Origin: Amycolatopsis vancoresmycina
Lineage (GTDB): Bacteria > Actinomycetota > Actinomycetes > Mycobacteriales > Pseudonocardiaceae
Assembly: GCF_000716785.1 (NCBI RefSeq)
Contig: NZ_JNYY01000006.1
Coordinates: forward strand, 372,001-436,000
Length of the DNA stretch: 64,000 nucleotides
Direction: 5' to 3'
The position numbers and the translations under genes were made by a program. How positions within the stretch are numbered: the stretch's first letter is position 1; every line of letters begins with the position of its first letter. This document shows, piece by piece, positions 34,984 to 43,586 of the stretch. The notes beneath the pieces are model-generated. The model was given only the letters and a program-made list of their open reading frames with translations, did no database searches and was not told the DNA's origin.

Positions 34984-35481
34984 TCAGCTTTCCGCGTGCA
35001 GCAGCGCGTCGAGGCGGCGGGCGTCCGCCGTCTCGGCCACCGGGAAGACCGCCGTCTCCTCGTCCGCGGGCAGGGTCACCGTGCCGGACAGCAGCCCGGA
35101 CCCCTCCGGTGCGTGCCCGGGATCGGTGTGCCGGTGGACGATCCGGTTGTCCGCGTCGACGAACACCACGCGCGGCTGGTACGCCGCCGCCTCGGCGTCG
35201 TCCATCTGGCCGTACGAGATGAGGATGACCAGGTCACCCGGGTGCACCAGGTGGGCCGCGGCGCCGTTGATGCCGAGCACCCCGCTGCCGCGTTCCCCCT
35301 TGATGACGTAGGTCTCCAGCCGCGCCCCGTTGGTGACGTCCACAATGGACACCTGTTCCCCCGGCAGCAGGTCCGCGGCCTCCATCAGGTCTTCGTCGAC
35401 CGTCACCGAACCGACGTAGTGCAGGTCGGCCTGGGTCACGGTGACCCGGTGGATCTTCGACTTGAGCATCGTGCGGTACAT
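34984..35481 (-). CDS. panD: Aspartate 1-decarboxylase proenzyme
   Basis: PanD makes beta-alanine for pantothenate. Self-cleavage between Gly24 and Ser25 in HYVGS generates the pyruvoyl cofactor. Lys9, His11 and Arg54 regions are conserved (KSKIHRVTVTQA, NGARLETYVIKG). At 165 aa it carries a C-terminal extension of about 25-40 residues relative to the usual enzyme. It lies 9 bp downstream of panC and 5 bp upstream of coaX. Confidence 0.96.
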   Translation of the reverse strand: MYRTMLKSKIHRVTVTQADLHYVGSVTVDEDLMEAADLLPGEQVSIVDVTNGARLETYVIKGERGSGVLGINGAAAHLVHPGDLVILISYGQMDDAEAAAYQPRVVFVDADNRIVHRHTDPGHAPEGSGLLSGTVTLPADEETAVFPVAETADARRLDALLHAES

Positions 35482-35490
35482 CGTGGACTC

Positions 35491-36402
35491 CTATTCCCCT
35501 GCGTCCCGCTCCGGGTGCGCCGGGTGGTCCACCGACGCGCCGAGCAACACCGGAACGTTGTCGATCAGCCGGGTACTCCCCACCCGGGCCGCGATCAACA
35601 GCCGTGCTTCACCGTCGACGGGCGCGGGCCCGAGGTCGGTTCCCCTCAACTCCAGGTAATCCACCTCGACCGCGGGCCGCGCGGCGAGGGTCTTCCACGC
35701 GGTCTCGAGGACCGCTTCGGCCCCGTCCCGGCCGACGAACGCCCCCGCGGTGAGGGCGGCCGACAGGACGATGGCGTCTTCGCGCTGTTCCGGCGTCAGG
35801 TAGACGTTGCGCGACGACAACGCGAGCCCGTCGCGCTCCCGCACGGTCGGCACGCCGATCACGCGCGTGTCGATGTTCAGGTCGCGCACCATCCGCTTGA
35901 TCAGCACCAGCTGCTGGTAGTCCTTTTCGCCGAAGAACGCGTAGTCCGGACGGAGCAGGTTGAACAGCTTCGCCACGACGGTGAGCACGCCGGCGAAGTG
36001 GCCGGGCCGGACGGCACCTTCGAGTTCTTCGCCGAGCGGTCCCGGGTGGACGGTCACCACGGCCCCTTCGGCGTACAGGGCGTCCGCGCTGGGCGTGAAC
36101 GCGATTTCGACGCCGTCTTCGCTCAGGACGCCGAGATCGGCCTCCAGCGGCCGCGGGTACGCCTCGAAGTCTTCGCCCGCGCCGAACTGCAGCGGGTTGA
36201 CGAAGATCGAGGTGGCCACGACGGTGTTCGGCAGCCGCTTCGCGCGGCGGATCAGCTCGCGGTGCCCGGCGTGCAGCGCGCCCATGGTCGGCACGAGCGC
36301 CAGCTTGCGGCCGACGCCGTGCAGCGCCCGGCCGACCTGGCTCGCGTGCTCGGGGGACGCGAACGTGTTCAGGGTGCCGCGGCTGAATTTCGGTGTGGTC
36401 AC
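35491..36402 (-). CDS. panC: Pantothenate synthetase
   Basis: PanC (303 aa) condenses pantoate with beta-alanine using ATP. The nucleotide-binding motif is PTMGALHAGHREL. FGEKDYQQLVLIKRMVRDL and ALSSRNVYL are the other family signatures. The ATG at 36402 overlaps the stop of the upstream reductase-like gene by 4 bp, which indicates coupled translation. Confidence 0.97.
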   Translation of the reverse strand: MTTPKFSRGTLNTFASPEHASQVGRALHGVGRKLALVPTMGALHAGHRELIRRAKRLPNTVVATSIFVNPLQFGAGEDFEAYPRPLEADLGVLSEDGVEIAFTPSADALYAEGAVVTVHPGPLGEELEGAVRPGHFAGVLTVVAKLFNLLRPDYAFFGEKDYQQLVLIKRMVRDLNIDTRVIGVPTVRERDGLALSSRNVYLTPEQREDAIVLSAALTAGAFVGRDGAEAVLETAWKTLAARPAVEVDYLELRGTDLGPAPVDGEARLLIAARVGSTRLIDNVPVLLGASVDHPAHPERDAGE

Positions 36403-37304
36403 TGGTCTGGGTGCCCTTCGGCGGGATCGTCGAGGAGTTCGGTGAGGTCTTTGGCGGCCGCGGTGTCCAGCAGCCCGGCCGCCGTCGAACGCGCCACCGT
36501 GCGCTTGGCCAGCGCGCGGTAGGCCGGCGCCACGTCCGGCGCCCGGTCCGCCAGCACCGCGAGGTGCTTGCGGACGGTGCCGGCGTCGCCACGCGCGACC
36601 GGGCCGGTGAGGGCGCGGTCGCCGTGTCGCAGCACATTATCCAACGCGGCCGACAGCAGTGGTGCGACCAGGCGTTCGGAATGCCCGATTCCGGCCTGGC
36701 GCAACAGGTCCGCGCAGTCCGCGACCAACGTCATCAGGTGGTTCGCGCCGTGGGCCAGCGCAGCGTGGTAGAGCGCTCGCGCGGAGTCGGGGATCCGCAC
36801 CGGTTCGGCGCCCATCTCGACGGCCAGCGCTTCGCCGACGTTCCACGCCGCTTCGTCGTCCTCGGCCGCCGTGACGCCGATGCTGCACGCCGCCAGCCGT
36901 TCGAGGTCCTCTTCGCGGCCGGTGAACGTCATCACCGGGTGCAGCGCGAGCGGCAGGGCCCCGGCCTCGGCCGCGGGGGCCAGCACGTCGATGCCGTGCG
37001 CCCCGGAGGTGTGCACGACGATCTGCCCCGGCCGCAGCGACTCGGTGGCGACCAGCCCGCGGACCATCCCGGCCAGCGCGTCGTCGGGGAGGGCGAGCAG
37101 CACCAGGTCCGCCCGGCGGACGGTCTCGTCGGGCGGCAGGAGCGGCACATCGGGGAGGAGGCGTTCGGCGCGGGCCAGCGACGAAGCGGACAAGCCGGAC
37201 GCGGCGACCACGGTGTGCCCCGCCCGGGCCAGCGCGGCGCCGAGCACGCTGCCCACCCGGCCGGCGGAAACGACGCCGACCGCGAGGCGGGCGGGCCGCA
37301 TCAT
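36399..37304 (-). CDS. Rossmann-fold DUF2520 protein, possible PanG-type ketopantoate reductase
   Basis: This 301-aa protein has an N-terminal NAD(P)-binding fold (VGVVSAGRVGSVLGAALARAGH) and a C-terminal DUF2520 helical domain (HPVMTFTG, ALYHAALAHGANHL). It is the first gene of the panC-panD-coaX operon and overlaps panC by 4 bp. Ketopantoate reductase is the one step of pantothenate synthesis otherwise missing from this cluster, and a related protein (PanG) fills it in Francisella. That role here is inference. Confidence 0.85.
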   Translation of the reverse strand: MMRPARLAVGVVSAGRVGSVLGAALARAGHTVVAASGLSASSLARAERLLPDVPLLPPDETVRRADLVLLALPDDALAGMVRGLVATESLRPGQIVVHTSGAHGIDVLAPAAEAGALPLALHPVMTFTGREEDLERLAACSIGVTAAEDDEAAWNVGEALAVEMGAEPVRIPDSARALYHAALAHGANHLMTLVADCADLLRQAGIGHSERLVAPLLSAALDNVLRHGDRALTGPVARGDAGTVRKHLAVLADRAPDVAPAYRALAKRTVARSTAAGLLDTAAAKDLTELLDDPAEGHPDQ

Positions 37305-37419
37305 GGCGTGCGCCTGTGGACGCTCATGGTTGGCAGACTCCCTCTGCTCTCGTTCCAGTCCCTTCGCGGGTACCGGACGACGGCGCGAGACTAACTCGGG
37401 TCAGCGGGCGTCGTTGAGC

Positions 37420-37441
37420 CCGGGTGACCAGCTTCACCCGG
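37420..37441 (-). terminator. Hairpin after the PrsW gene
   Basis: CCGGGTGA and TCACCCGG form an 8-bp stem with a 6-base loop, 6 bp after the PrsW stop codon. It lacks a T-run, so a terminator role is only probable. Confidence 0.5.
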
Positions 37442-37447
37442 ACCGGG

Positions 37448-38614
37448 TCACCCGCGGGCGGCCTCGTCGGCGAGGCGCGTCGCCTCCGCACGGGCGGCCT
37501 TCAGGGTGCGCAGCAGCTCCTGCTGGCGCTGCCGGTCGGCGTCGCTGGTGAGCTGGTGCCGGTCGAGGAACGCGAGCTCCGTCACGCTGGCCTGGTAGAC
37601 GGCGACGGCTTTCGCAGCCTGCTTACCGGACTGCCGTTTCGCCTGCCGCCGCCAGGCCCGCCGCCCGGGCAGGCTGGCCAGCAGCTCGACCTCCGACGGC
37701 GCGATCCACCGAGCGGCGGCCATGTGCGGCAGCGCGGCGGCGATGATCCGCTGCTCCCGCCGTCGCTGCAGGACAACCAGGTAGACGACCCCGAGGAAGA
37801 GCGGAAGCATGATCAGGAAGTAGACGGTGAGGAACTTCGACCCGCCGAGCAGCGCGGCGCTGTTCCACAGCGCGTGCAGGCAGACGGCGGCGAGGTACCC
37901 GGCGACCGGCGCGATGATCTTGAGCGCCTTGGTGGTGGTCCGCGCGGCGATCCCGATCCCGATGCCGGTGAGCACGGCGAACAGCGGGTGCGTGAAGGGA
38001 GCGAGCACGCCCCGCAGGAAGAAGGCGGTGATGACGCCCTGGCTGTGCCCGTCACCGAAGCCGTAGTCGTAGAAGGCCCGGCCGAAGTAGTAGATGTTCT
38101 CGGTGAAGGCGAACCCGGCGGCGCTGAACCCGGCGTAGACGACACCGTCCACGACACCGTCGAACTCACTGGACCGCCGCCAGAGGATGAGCACGACGAA
38201 GAGGGCCTTCGCGGCCTCCTCGACAACGGGAGCGGAGACGAGCGCGGCCACGGTGTTGCCGCTGCCCTGCCCGAGCAGCTCGTCCCCGACGGCTTCGGCG
38301 GTGGTGTTGATGAGCAGCGCGGTGATGGTCGCGATGCAGGCGCCCCAGGCGAAGGCGAGCAGCAGGAACTTGGCGGGCTCGGGCTCCCACCGGTCGACCC
38401 AGAGGAACCCGGCGACCACCCCGGCCACGGGCACGAGCGCGGCGAGAACCCCGATGGTGACGGCGAGCGGCCCGACCCGCGCGGTGGCCAGCCCGAAGAG
38501 GAACAGGCCGCAGAGGGCCACGACGATCAGCCCGAGCACCGGCAGCAGCACGGTGATCCGGCGAGGCCGCCGTCCGCGGTCGAGTCCCGTCGCGGGCGAG
38601 AGGGTTCCGCTCAC
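37448..38614 (-). CDS. PrsW-family intramembrane metalloprotease
   Basis: This 388-aa polytopic membrane protein carries the glutamyl/metal motifs of the PrsW/CPBP superfamily: VVEEAAKAL, FAFTENIYYF, THPLF and HALWN. In Bacillus, PrsW starts regulated cleavage of an anti-sigma factor, but the target here is unknown. About eight transmembrane segments are followed by a 100-residue cytoplasmic, basic C-terminal tail. It starts at GTG 38614. It interrupts the conserved order between the DUF2520 and DUF6779-type genes. Confidence 0.9.
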   Translation of the reverse strand: MSGTLSPATGLDRGRRPRRITVLLPVLGLIVVALCGLFLFGLATARVGPLAVTIGVLAALVPVAGVVAGFLWVDRWEPEPAKFLLLAFAWGACIATITALLINTTAEAVGDELLGQGSGNTVAALVSAPVVEEAAKALFVVLILWRRSSEFDGVVDGVVYAGFSAAGFAFTENIYYFGRAFYDYGFGDGHSQGVITAFFLRGVLAPFTHPLFAVLTGIGIGIAARTTTKALKIIAPVAGYLAAVCLHALWNSAALLGGSKFLTVYFLIMLPLFLGVVYLVVLQRRREQRIIAAALPHMAAARWIAPSEVELLASLPGRRAWRRQAKRQSGKQAAKAVAVYQASVTELAFLDRHQLTSDADRQRQQELLRTLKAARAEATRLADEAARG

Positions 38615-38869
38615 AGCCGGTCACCCTACGCAGAGCGGACACGAAGAGAAACGCCACCTCGGTCTTCCGAGCCTCCGGGACCGGCAGGTGCGCGCGGTTC
38701 GGCACACCCGGCAAGCACGAGGTGCGCTTGCCGGACCGCCTGAGGTGCGGTTCGCGGACCCAGGCCAGGCAGGTGCGCTCGCCAGGCCGCGTTCGCTCCC
38801 GCGCATCTGAGGCGCGCTCGGCTCACCCAACTCGAGCCGCCGAAGACCACGTCAGGTGGCTCGCCGGGC
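38615..38869. other. 255-bp intergenic region with recurring AGGTGCG motifs
   Basis: Between the PrsW and DUF6779-type genes, AGGTGCG or a close variant recurs near 38688, 38720, 38743, 38771 and 38810. The spacing is irregular (23-39 bp), often followed by CTTGCC or CTCGCC. No convincing coding frame or hairpin is visible. It may be a decayed repeat array or a multi-site regulatory region. Confidence 0.4.
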
Positions 38870-41131
38870 TCAGTCTTCCGCGCGGCGGCGGCGTCGCGGT
38901 GTCGAACCCGTGCCGCCGTTTGCGGCCAGTAGCTCGCTCACCGAACGGCCCGCCGCGTGGGAGCCGCTGCCCGGGGCCGGCTCGGGGGCCGACCGGCGGC
39001 CGTTGCGGGCTCCGTTGTGGCCGTTCTGCTCCACCTCGGCCGGGTCGACCGGGGCCATTCCGCGGCGGGACATCGAGGCCCGCTCGGCGACCATGCCTTC
39101 CCAGGCCGGTGGCTCGCCGTCCGGGCGACGGCGGCGGCCGCCGGCGGGTGGCTCCGGGGCCGCGGGGACCGCCGGCAGCTGCTGGGAGTCCTCCGGCTTG
39201 CGGCGACGGCCGCCCGAGCGGCCCTGGAAGTTGCGGACCGACTCCGGCAGCGTCGGGTTCGCCAGCGGTGCCGCGTCGGCCTGGGCCGCCGCCTCGCCCG
39301 GCGCGCGGTGGGACCCACCGTGCCGGGACGGCGGCTCCTCCAGGATCGGCGACATGTCCGCCCGCGAGAACTGCTCCAGCCGCGACGGGCGGCGGCCGTC
39401 GGCGGCCGGGACCGGCGTCGTCGGGGGCACCACCGGGGGCAGGTCCGTGCGCGACGGCTGCCGCGGCGCCGGGCTCTTGCTCGGCACCGGCGTCGTCGGC
39501 GGGACCACCGGCGGCAGGTCGGTGCGGGACGCCGCGGCGTCCCGCGGCATCGGCGGCTTCGGCTCGGGCGGCTTGGGCCGGTTCGGGCGCTGACGCTCGG
39601 CGAAGTCGTCGCGGTTCTGGAACGCCGCGCTCAGGTCCTTGACCGGCCGGATGTCCGACCGCGACATCTCGGACGGCTTCGGCGGCGGCACGTTCGCCCC
39701 CGGCCCCGGACGCCCCGGCGCCCGCGGCGGCTCGGGCGCCTTGCGCGGGTCGGGACGCACGCCGTTCGGCTGCCCACCGACACGCGGCAGATCCGGCCGC
39801 GACATCTCCACCCGCGGGATATCGGGCCGCGACATCTCAACGCGAGGAATGTCCGGACGCGACATCTCCACGCGCGGAATGTCCGAACGCGACACCTCAC
39901 CACGCGGAACGTTCGGCCGCGGCGCCTCGACGCGCGGAATATCAGGCCGCGACATCTCGACCCGGGGGATGTCCGGACGCGACATCTCCACCCGAGGAAT
40001 GTCCGGACGCGACATCTCCACCCGGGGAATGTCCGACCGCGACACCTCGGCGGGCCGGATGTCCGACCGCGACATCTCCGCCCGGCGCGCGGGCGGCGGC
40101 TCGGGACGGCGGATCTCGGTCTTCGGCTCCGACGGGCGCCGGATCTCCGTCTTCGGCTCCGACGGACGGCGGATCTCGGTCTTGGGCTCGGCCGGCCGTG
40201 GCACGTCCCGACGCGTCGGGTCGGCCGCGTCCGGGCGGCGCTCAGGCTGCTTCGCCACTTCGTCCGGCTTCGGCAGCCGCATCGGCTGCGACTCGGCCTG
40301 GCGGCGCGCCGCCTCGGCGCGCAGCTCCGCGGCCTTCAGCTCGCGCTGCGCGGCGTTCAGCGCCGGGTCGACCGGCGGGACCGGCGGACGGCGTTCGCTC
40401 AGCGGCTTCGGCCGGGCCAGCTGCTGGGTGCTCTGCACGGAGACGTTCGCCGGCGCCTTCGGGACCGGCTTGCCGCCGAAGCCCTTGCCCTTGCCGAGGC
40501 CGCCCTTGCCGTTCGCGGGCTTCGCGCCCGACGCCTTGCGGCGGCGCTCGTCGAGGACGCGGTCGATCAGCTCGGTCGGCCGCTCGCCGCCCTCGACCGG
40601 CTTCTTCCCGGCCATCAGCTGAGCGGGCTTCTTCTTCGGCGCGGCGTCCGGGATCAGGCGGTTCTCGTCGGACAGCTTGCGCATCCGGGTCGCCTGCGCG
40701 GTCAGCGCGACGCGTTCGAGCAGCACTTCGCCGCCGAACAGCGACTGGAGGCTGTCGCGCAGCGCGGACACCTCGGCGCGCAGCGCCTCCAGCTCCTCGC
40801 GGCCCTTGGAGTCGGCGACGGAACTCTTCTCCGCCTCCACCTCCAGCTCGAATTCGCGCCGGGCCGCGATCTCGCGTTCCAGCTCCAGTTCGTACACAGC
40901 CTGCGCCTCGGCGACCGCGTCCTCGCTCTGTGCCGCGTGCTTGCGGTACTTCACGGCGAGGAAGGCGCCGATCAGGGCGGCCCAGAGGGCCGCGACGATC
41001 CCCAGCCGGAGATAGCGGAGGTCGTCGCTGAGCACCAGTGCGAGGGTGGCTCCGATGGCGAGGACAAAGCCGACAACGAGCCACGGCCTGCCCAAGAGGC
41101 GGCCGCGCGAGTCGTCACCCACGCCGGTCAT
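38870..41131 (-). CDS. DUF6779-type membrane protein with long repetitive disordered tail
   Basis: This 753-aa protein has two transmembrane helices (residues about 17-60) and a coiled-coil segment (about 70-145). A long Pro/Arg/Glu-rich disordered tail follows. The tail holds three EPKTEIRRPS repeats and ten decapeptides of the type EMSRPDIPRV, then PSRTDLPPVVPPTTPVP repeats, and it ends in arginine-rich sequence. It occupies the position of M. tuberculosis Rv3604c, an Ala/Arg/Pro-rich membrane protein. The function is unknown; a cell-envelope or division scaffold is possible. The start is ATG 41131, with GTG 41140 as an alternative. Confidence 0.85.
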   Translation of the reverse strand: MTGVGDDSRGRLLGRPWLVVGFVLAIGATLALVLSDDLRYLRLGIVAALWAALIGAFLAVKYRKHAAQSEDAVAEAQAVYELELEREIAARREFELEVEAEKSSVADSKGREELEALRAEVSALRDSLQSLFGGEVLLERVALTAQATRMRKLSDENRLIPDAAPKKKPAQLMAGKKPVEGGERPTELIDRVLDERRRKASGAKPANGKGGLGKGKGFGGKPVPKAPANVSVQSTQQLARPKPLSERRPPVPPVDPALNAAQRELKAAELRAEAARRQAESQPMRLPKPDEVAKQPERRPDAADPTRRDVPRPAEPKTEIRRPSEPKTEIRRPSEPKTEIRRPEPPPARRAEMSRSDIRPAEVSRSDIPRVEMSRPDIPRVEMSRPDIPRVEMSRPDIPRVEAPRPNVPRGEVSRSDIPRVEMSRPDIPRVEMSRPDIPRVEMSRPDLPRVGGQPNGVRPDPRKAPEPPRAPGRPGPGANVPPPKPSEMSRSDIRPVKDLSAAFQNRDDFAERQRPNRPKPPEPKPPMPRDAAASRTDLPPVVPPTTPVPSKSPAPRQPSRTDLPPVVPPTTPVPAADGRRPSRLEQFSRADMSPILEEPPSRHGGSHRAPGEAAAQADAAPLANPTLPESVRNFQGRSGGRRRKPEDSQQLPAVPAAPEPPAGGRRRRPDGEPPAWEGMVAERASMSRRGMAPVDPAEVEQNGHNGARNGRRSAPEPAPGSGSHAAGRSVSELLAANGGTGSTPRRRRRAED
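39779..40078 (-). repeat. Ten tandem 30-bp coding repeats (decapeptide EMSRPDIPRV)
   Basis: Ten 30-bp units encode EMSRPDIPRV or variants (EVSRSDIPRV, EAPRPNVPRG, EMSRPDLPRV, EMSRSDIRPA) within the DUF6779-type gene. Most differences between units are synonymous third-position changes, so the peptide is conserved more than the DNA. There are no spacers. Confidence 0.95.
40104..40193 (-). repeat. Three tandem coding repeats (EPKTEIRRPS)
   Basis: Three 30-bp units encode EPKTEIRRPS, with the last varying to EPKTEIRRPE. They lie just N-terminal to the decapeptide block in the same protein. The shared 30-bp period suggests the same expansion process. Confidence 0.9.
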
Positions 41132-41200
41132 GTCTGACACCGTACCTGCTCGTAATCCGAACGAGACCTACTCGGTCCAGCGAGCGGTGCGATTCCAGCG

Positions 41201-41662
41201 CTAACCGGTCGTCCCGCGGGTGGGCTCACGATCGTGGTCACGCGGGGTCCGGCAGCAGTGTTCGAGCCACAAAGCCGCTGCTACCAGGGCTGCGGCGGAC
41301 ACCACGCCGACCACCGCGGCCCGGGTGTCGAGCACCGCGGCGACGAGTTCGTCACGTCGCGGAAAAAGATAGGCGAGCGCCGCCAGCCAGGCGCCCGCCA
41401 TGAACGCTCCGGCGAGTGACGACGCCTTGGCGAGCGCCACTGATCGGGCGACCCCGATGGCGGCAACGACCCGGCCGCTCTTGATCCGCGACCGGATCGA
41501 AAACGCCAGCACGAGCTCGATCACGGCCAGCACGGCGAAGGTGATGCCGGCGAGCAGCGGCAGCTGCGGCAGCGAGCCGTACGCGACCTGGAAGAGCAGG
41601 TAGCCGAGGCCAAGGCCGAGCAGACCGGCCACCACCAGGTCACGGGGCCGGGTGAAGTGCAT
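41201..41662 (-). CDS. DUF3180-family membrane protein
   Basis: This 153-aa protein has four predicted transmembrane helices in the pattern of DUF3180, an actinobacterial family normally found just after folK. Here a plus-strand MerR gene separates it from folK. It starts at ATG 41662, 24 bp from the -35 element of the divergent MerR promoter. The function is unknown. Confidence 0.85.
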   Translation of the reverse strand: MHFTRPRDLVVAGLLGLGLGYLLFQVAYGSLPQLPLLAGITFAVLAVIELVLAFSIRSRIKSGRVVAAIGVARSVALAKASSLAGAFMAGAWLAALAYLFPRRDELVAAVLDTRAAVVGVVSAAALVAAALWLEHCCRTPRDHDREPTRGTTG

Positions 41663-41685
41663 GCCCCAACCGTACCGTGGAAGAG

Positions 41686-41716
41686 TTGACTCTCCCCCGA
41701 CTGGAGAGTTCACCAT
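41686..41716 (+). promoter_or_regulatory. MerR-type operator/promoter in front of the MerR gene
   Basis: TTGACTCTCC-N4-ACTGGAGAGTT places the inverted repeat ACTCTCC/GGAGAGT (41689-41709) between a -35 TTGACT (41686-41691) and a -10 position at 41711-41716, a 19-bp spacer. Long-spacer promoters of this kind are the hallmark of MerR-activated genes. The -10 sequence CACCAT is poor. The same sequence and geometry recur upstream of the L11 paralogue at 62303-62333. Confidence 0.75.
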
Positions 41717-42659
41717 GCGTCTTGTGGGCACCACCGCAACCTTCACCATCGGCGAGCTGGCCCGCCGGACCGGCCTGCCGGTCAAGACCATCCGGTTCTA
41801 CTCGGACGAGGGCCTGCTGCCCCCGACCGACCGGACGGACGCCGGCTACCGGCTCTACGACGCGGCGGCGATGGCCCGCCTGGAACTGGTCCGCACCCTG
41901 CGCGAGCTGGGCCTCGGCCTGGCCGACGTCTCCGCCGCACTGGCCCGGTCGGCGACGGTCGGCGAGCTGGCGACCCGGCACGTCGAGGCCCTCGACGAGC
42001 AGATCCGGCGGCTGCGGCTGCGCCGGGCGGTGCTGCGTGCGGTGGCCAAACGCAACTCGGAGCTGGAGGAAGTGAACCTGATGAACCGACTCGCGTCGAT
42101 GTCCGACGAGGAGCGCAAGCGGCTGGTCGACGAGTTCTGGGACGAGATGGTCGCCGGGCTCGACATCGACCAGGACTTCTACCGCCGGATGCGCTCGGGG
42201 AAGCCGGAACTGCCGGACGACCCGTCTCCCGAGCAGCTCGAGGCCTGGATCGAGTTCGCCGAGCTGGTCCAGGACCCGGACTTCCGCGCCCTGATCCGCC
42301 GCATGAGCGAGACCCAGGCCCAGCAGATCCGGGACGGCGATTTCGAGCAGCCGGCGGAAGCCTGGCGAACGCACTGGAACGACTGGATGGCGCGCGCCCA
42401 GGAGGCCGTCGACGCGGGAGAAAGCCCGACGTCGGAACAGGGGCAAGCGCTTGCGGCCACGATCGCGGCCGCTTCCGCGCGCCCGGACCAGGACGCGGAC
42501 TCGGCGGAGTTCCGCCGCGAGCTGGCGGACCGGTTCGCGGCCAGCGGCGACGACCGCGCCGAGCGCTACTGGCAGCTGCTGGCGATCATCAACGACTGGC
42601 CGCCGGTCCCGACCACCCGGCCCGCGGTCGGTTTCATGATCGCGGCGCTGCGCGGCTGA
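41715..42659 (+). CDS. MerR-family transcriptional regulator with helical ligand domain
   Basis: This 314-aa regulator has an N-terminal MerR winged helix (FTIGELARRTGLPVKTIRFY). A dimerisation coiled coil spans residues 85-130. A 190-residue helical C-terminal domain follows. Part of that domain (MARAQEAVDAGESPTSEQGQ) faintly recalls the TipAS drug-binding fold, but this is weak. The ATG at 41715 falls on the predicted -10, so a leaderless GTG at 41724 may be the real start. It is inserted, on the opposite strand, between folK and DUF3180. Autoregulation is likely from the operator, and the L11 paralogue at 62 kb may be a second target. Confidence 0.88.
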   Translation: MRLVGTTATFTIGELARRTGLPVKTIRFYSDEGLLPPTDRTDAGYRLYDAAAMARLELVRTLRELGLGLADVSAALARSATVGELATRHVEALDEQIRRLRLRRAVLRAVAKRNSELEEVNLMNRLASMSDEERKRLVDEFWDEMVAGLDIDQDFYRRMRSGKPELPDDPSPEQLEAWIEFAELVQDPDFRALIRRMSETQAQQIRDGDFEQPAEAWRTHWNDWMARAQEAVDAGESPTSEQGQALAATIAAASARPDQDADSAEFRRELADRFAASGDDRAERYWQLLAIINDWPPVPTTRPAVGFMIAALRG

Positions 42660-42738
42660 CCGCACGGTGACTACCGTTCGACGACGGCCCGGGAACGGAC
42701 CGTAACGAACACGCACGATCCACCGATGTGAATCCGTT

Positions 42739-43230
42739 TCAGCGCAACTCGAGGTCCGTCCGGCGGACCGTGGCCACCTCGGCCGCCGGCCGGGCCCCCA
42801 GCAGCTCCGCGATCGGGCCGTGGCCCGGCAGGACCGCGTCCGGGGCGATCTCCACCCAGGGCACCAGCACGCTCGCGCGGTCCGGGGTGCCCGGGTGGGG
42901 CAGCAGCAGCTCGGGGTCGTCGGAGGTCACGCCGTCCACCGTCACCACGTCGACGTCCAGCGTGCGCGGGCCCCACCTCAGCTCGCGGACGCGGCCCGCC
43001 GCCTTTTCCGCCGCCTGGCCCGTGCGCAGCCACGCCCAGTGGTCGCGTGCCGGGTCGTCGACGAGGCACACGGCGTTGAGGAAGTCCGGCTGGTCCTCGA
43101 CACCCCACGCCTTCGTCTCGTAGACGCTCGACACCGCGACCAGCGCCGGGCGCACCGCGTCCAGGGCCAGCTCCAGGAAGGCCAGCCGGTCGCCCAGGTT
43201 GGACCCGAGGGAAAGGACCGCCCGGCTCAC
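42739..43230 (-). CDS. folK: 2-amino-4-hydroxy-6-hydroxymethyldihydropteridine diphosphokinase
   Basis: FolK (163 aa) transfers pyrophosphate to hydroxymethyldihydropterin in folate synthesis. The start SRAVLSLGSNLGDR, the RWGPRTLDVDVV signature and LLLPHPGTPDRASVLVPW are intact. The GTG at 43230 overlaps the folB stop by 4 bp. It is the last gene of the fol block. Confidence 0.96.
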   Translation of the reverse strand: MSRAVLSLGSNLGDRLAFLELALDAVRPALVAVSSVYETKAWGVEDQPDFLNAVCLVDDPARDHWAWLRTGQAAEKAAGRVRELRWGPRTLDVDVVTVDGVTSDDPELLLPHPGTPDRASVLVPWVEIAPDAVLPGHGPIAELLGARPAAEVATVRRTDLELR

Positions 43231-43586
43231 CGGTCGCGCCGGACCGTGACGGCCACGTCGTCGAACGTGAGCGGGATCGGCGCCGACGGCTTGTGCACCG
43301 TCACCTCCACCCCGCCCAGGCGCTCGTCGCGCATGACCTCGTCGGCGATCCGGCCCGCGACGCTCTCGATGAGGTCGTACGGCTCGCCCGCGACGATCCC
43401 CGCCGCCACCTCGGCCAGCTCGCCGTAGTGGAGCGTCTTCGTCAGGTCGTCCGACGCCGCGGCCGGCCCGAGGTCGAGCCACACCGTGATGTCGACGACG
43501 AACTCCTGGCCGTCGCGCTTCTCGTGCTCGAACACGCCGTGGCGCCCGAACACACGCAGGCCGGTCAGCGTGATCCGGTCAGACAT
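43227..43586 (-). CDS. folB: Dihydroneopterin aldolase
   Basis: FolB (119 aa) cleaves dihydroneopterin to hydroxymethyldihydropterin and glycolaldehyde. The signature GLRVFGRHGVFEHEK, with its active-site residues, and the catalytic Lys in VHKPSAPI are present. It overlaps folP by 8 bp and folK by 4 bp. Confidence 0.96.
   Translation of the reverse strand: MSDRITLTGLRVFGRHGVFEHEKRDGQEFVVDITVWLDLGPAAASDDLTKTLHYGELAEVAAGIVAGEPYDLIESVAGRIADEVMRDERLGGVEVTVHKPSAPIPLTFDDVAVTVRRDR

Noticed and set aside
39779..40193. Regular 30-bp repeats resembling a CRISPR array
   Set aside because: There are no unique spacers and the units encode a conserved decapeptide inside an open protein-coding frame.
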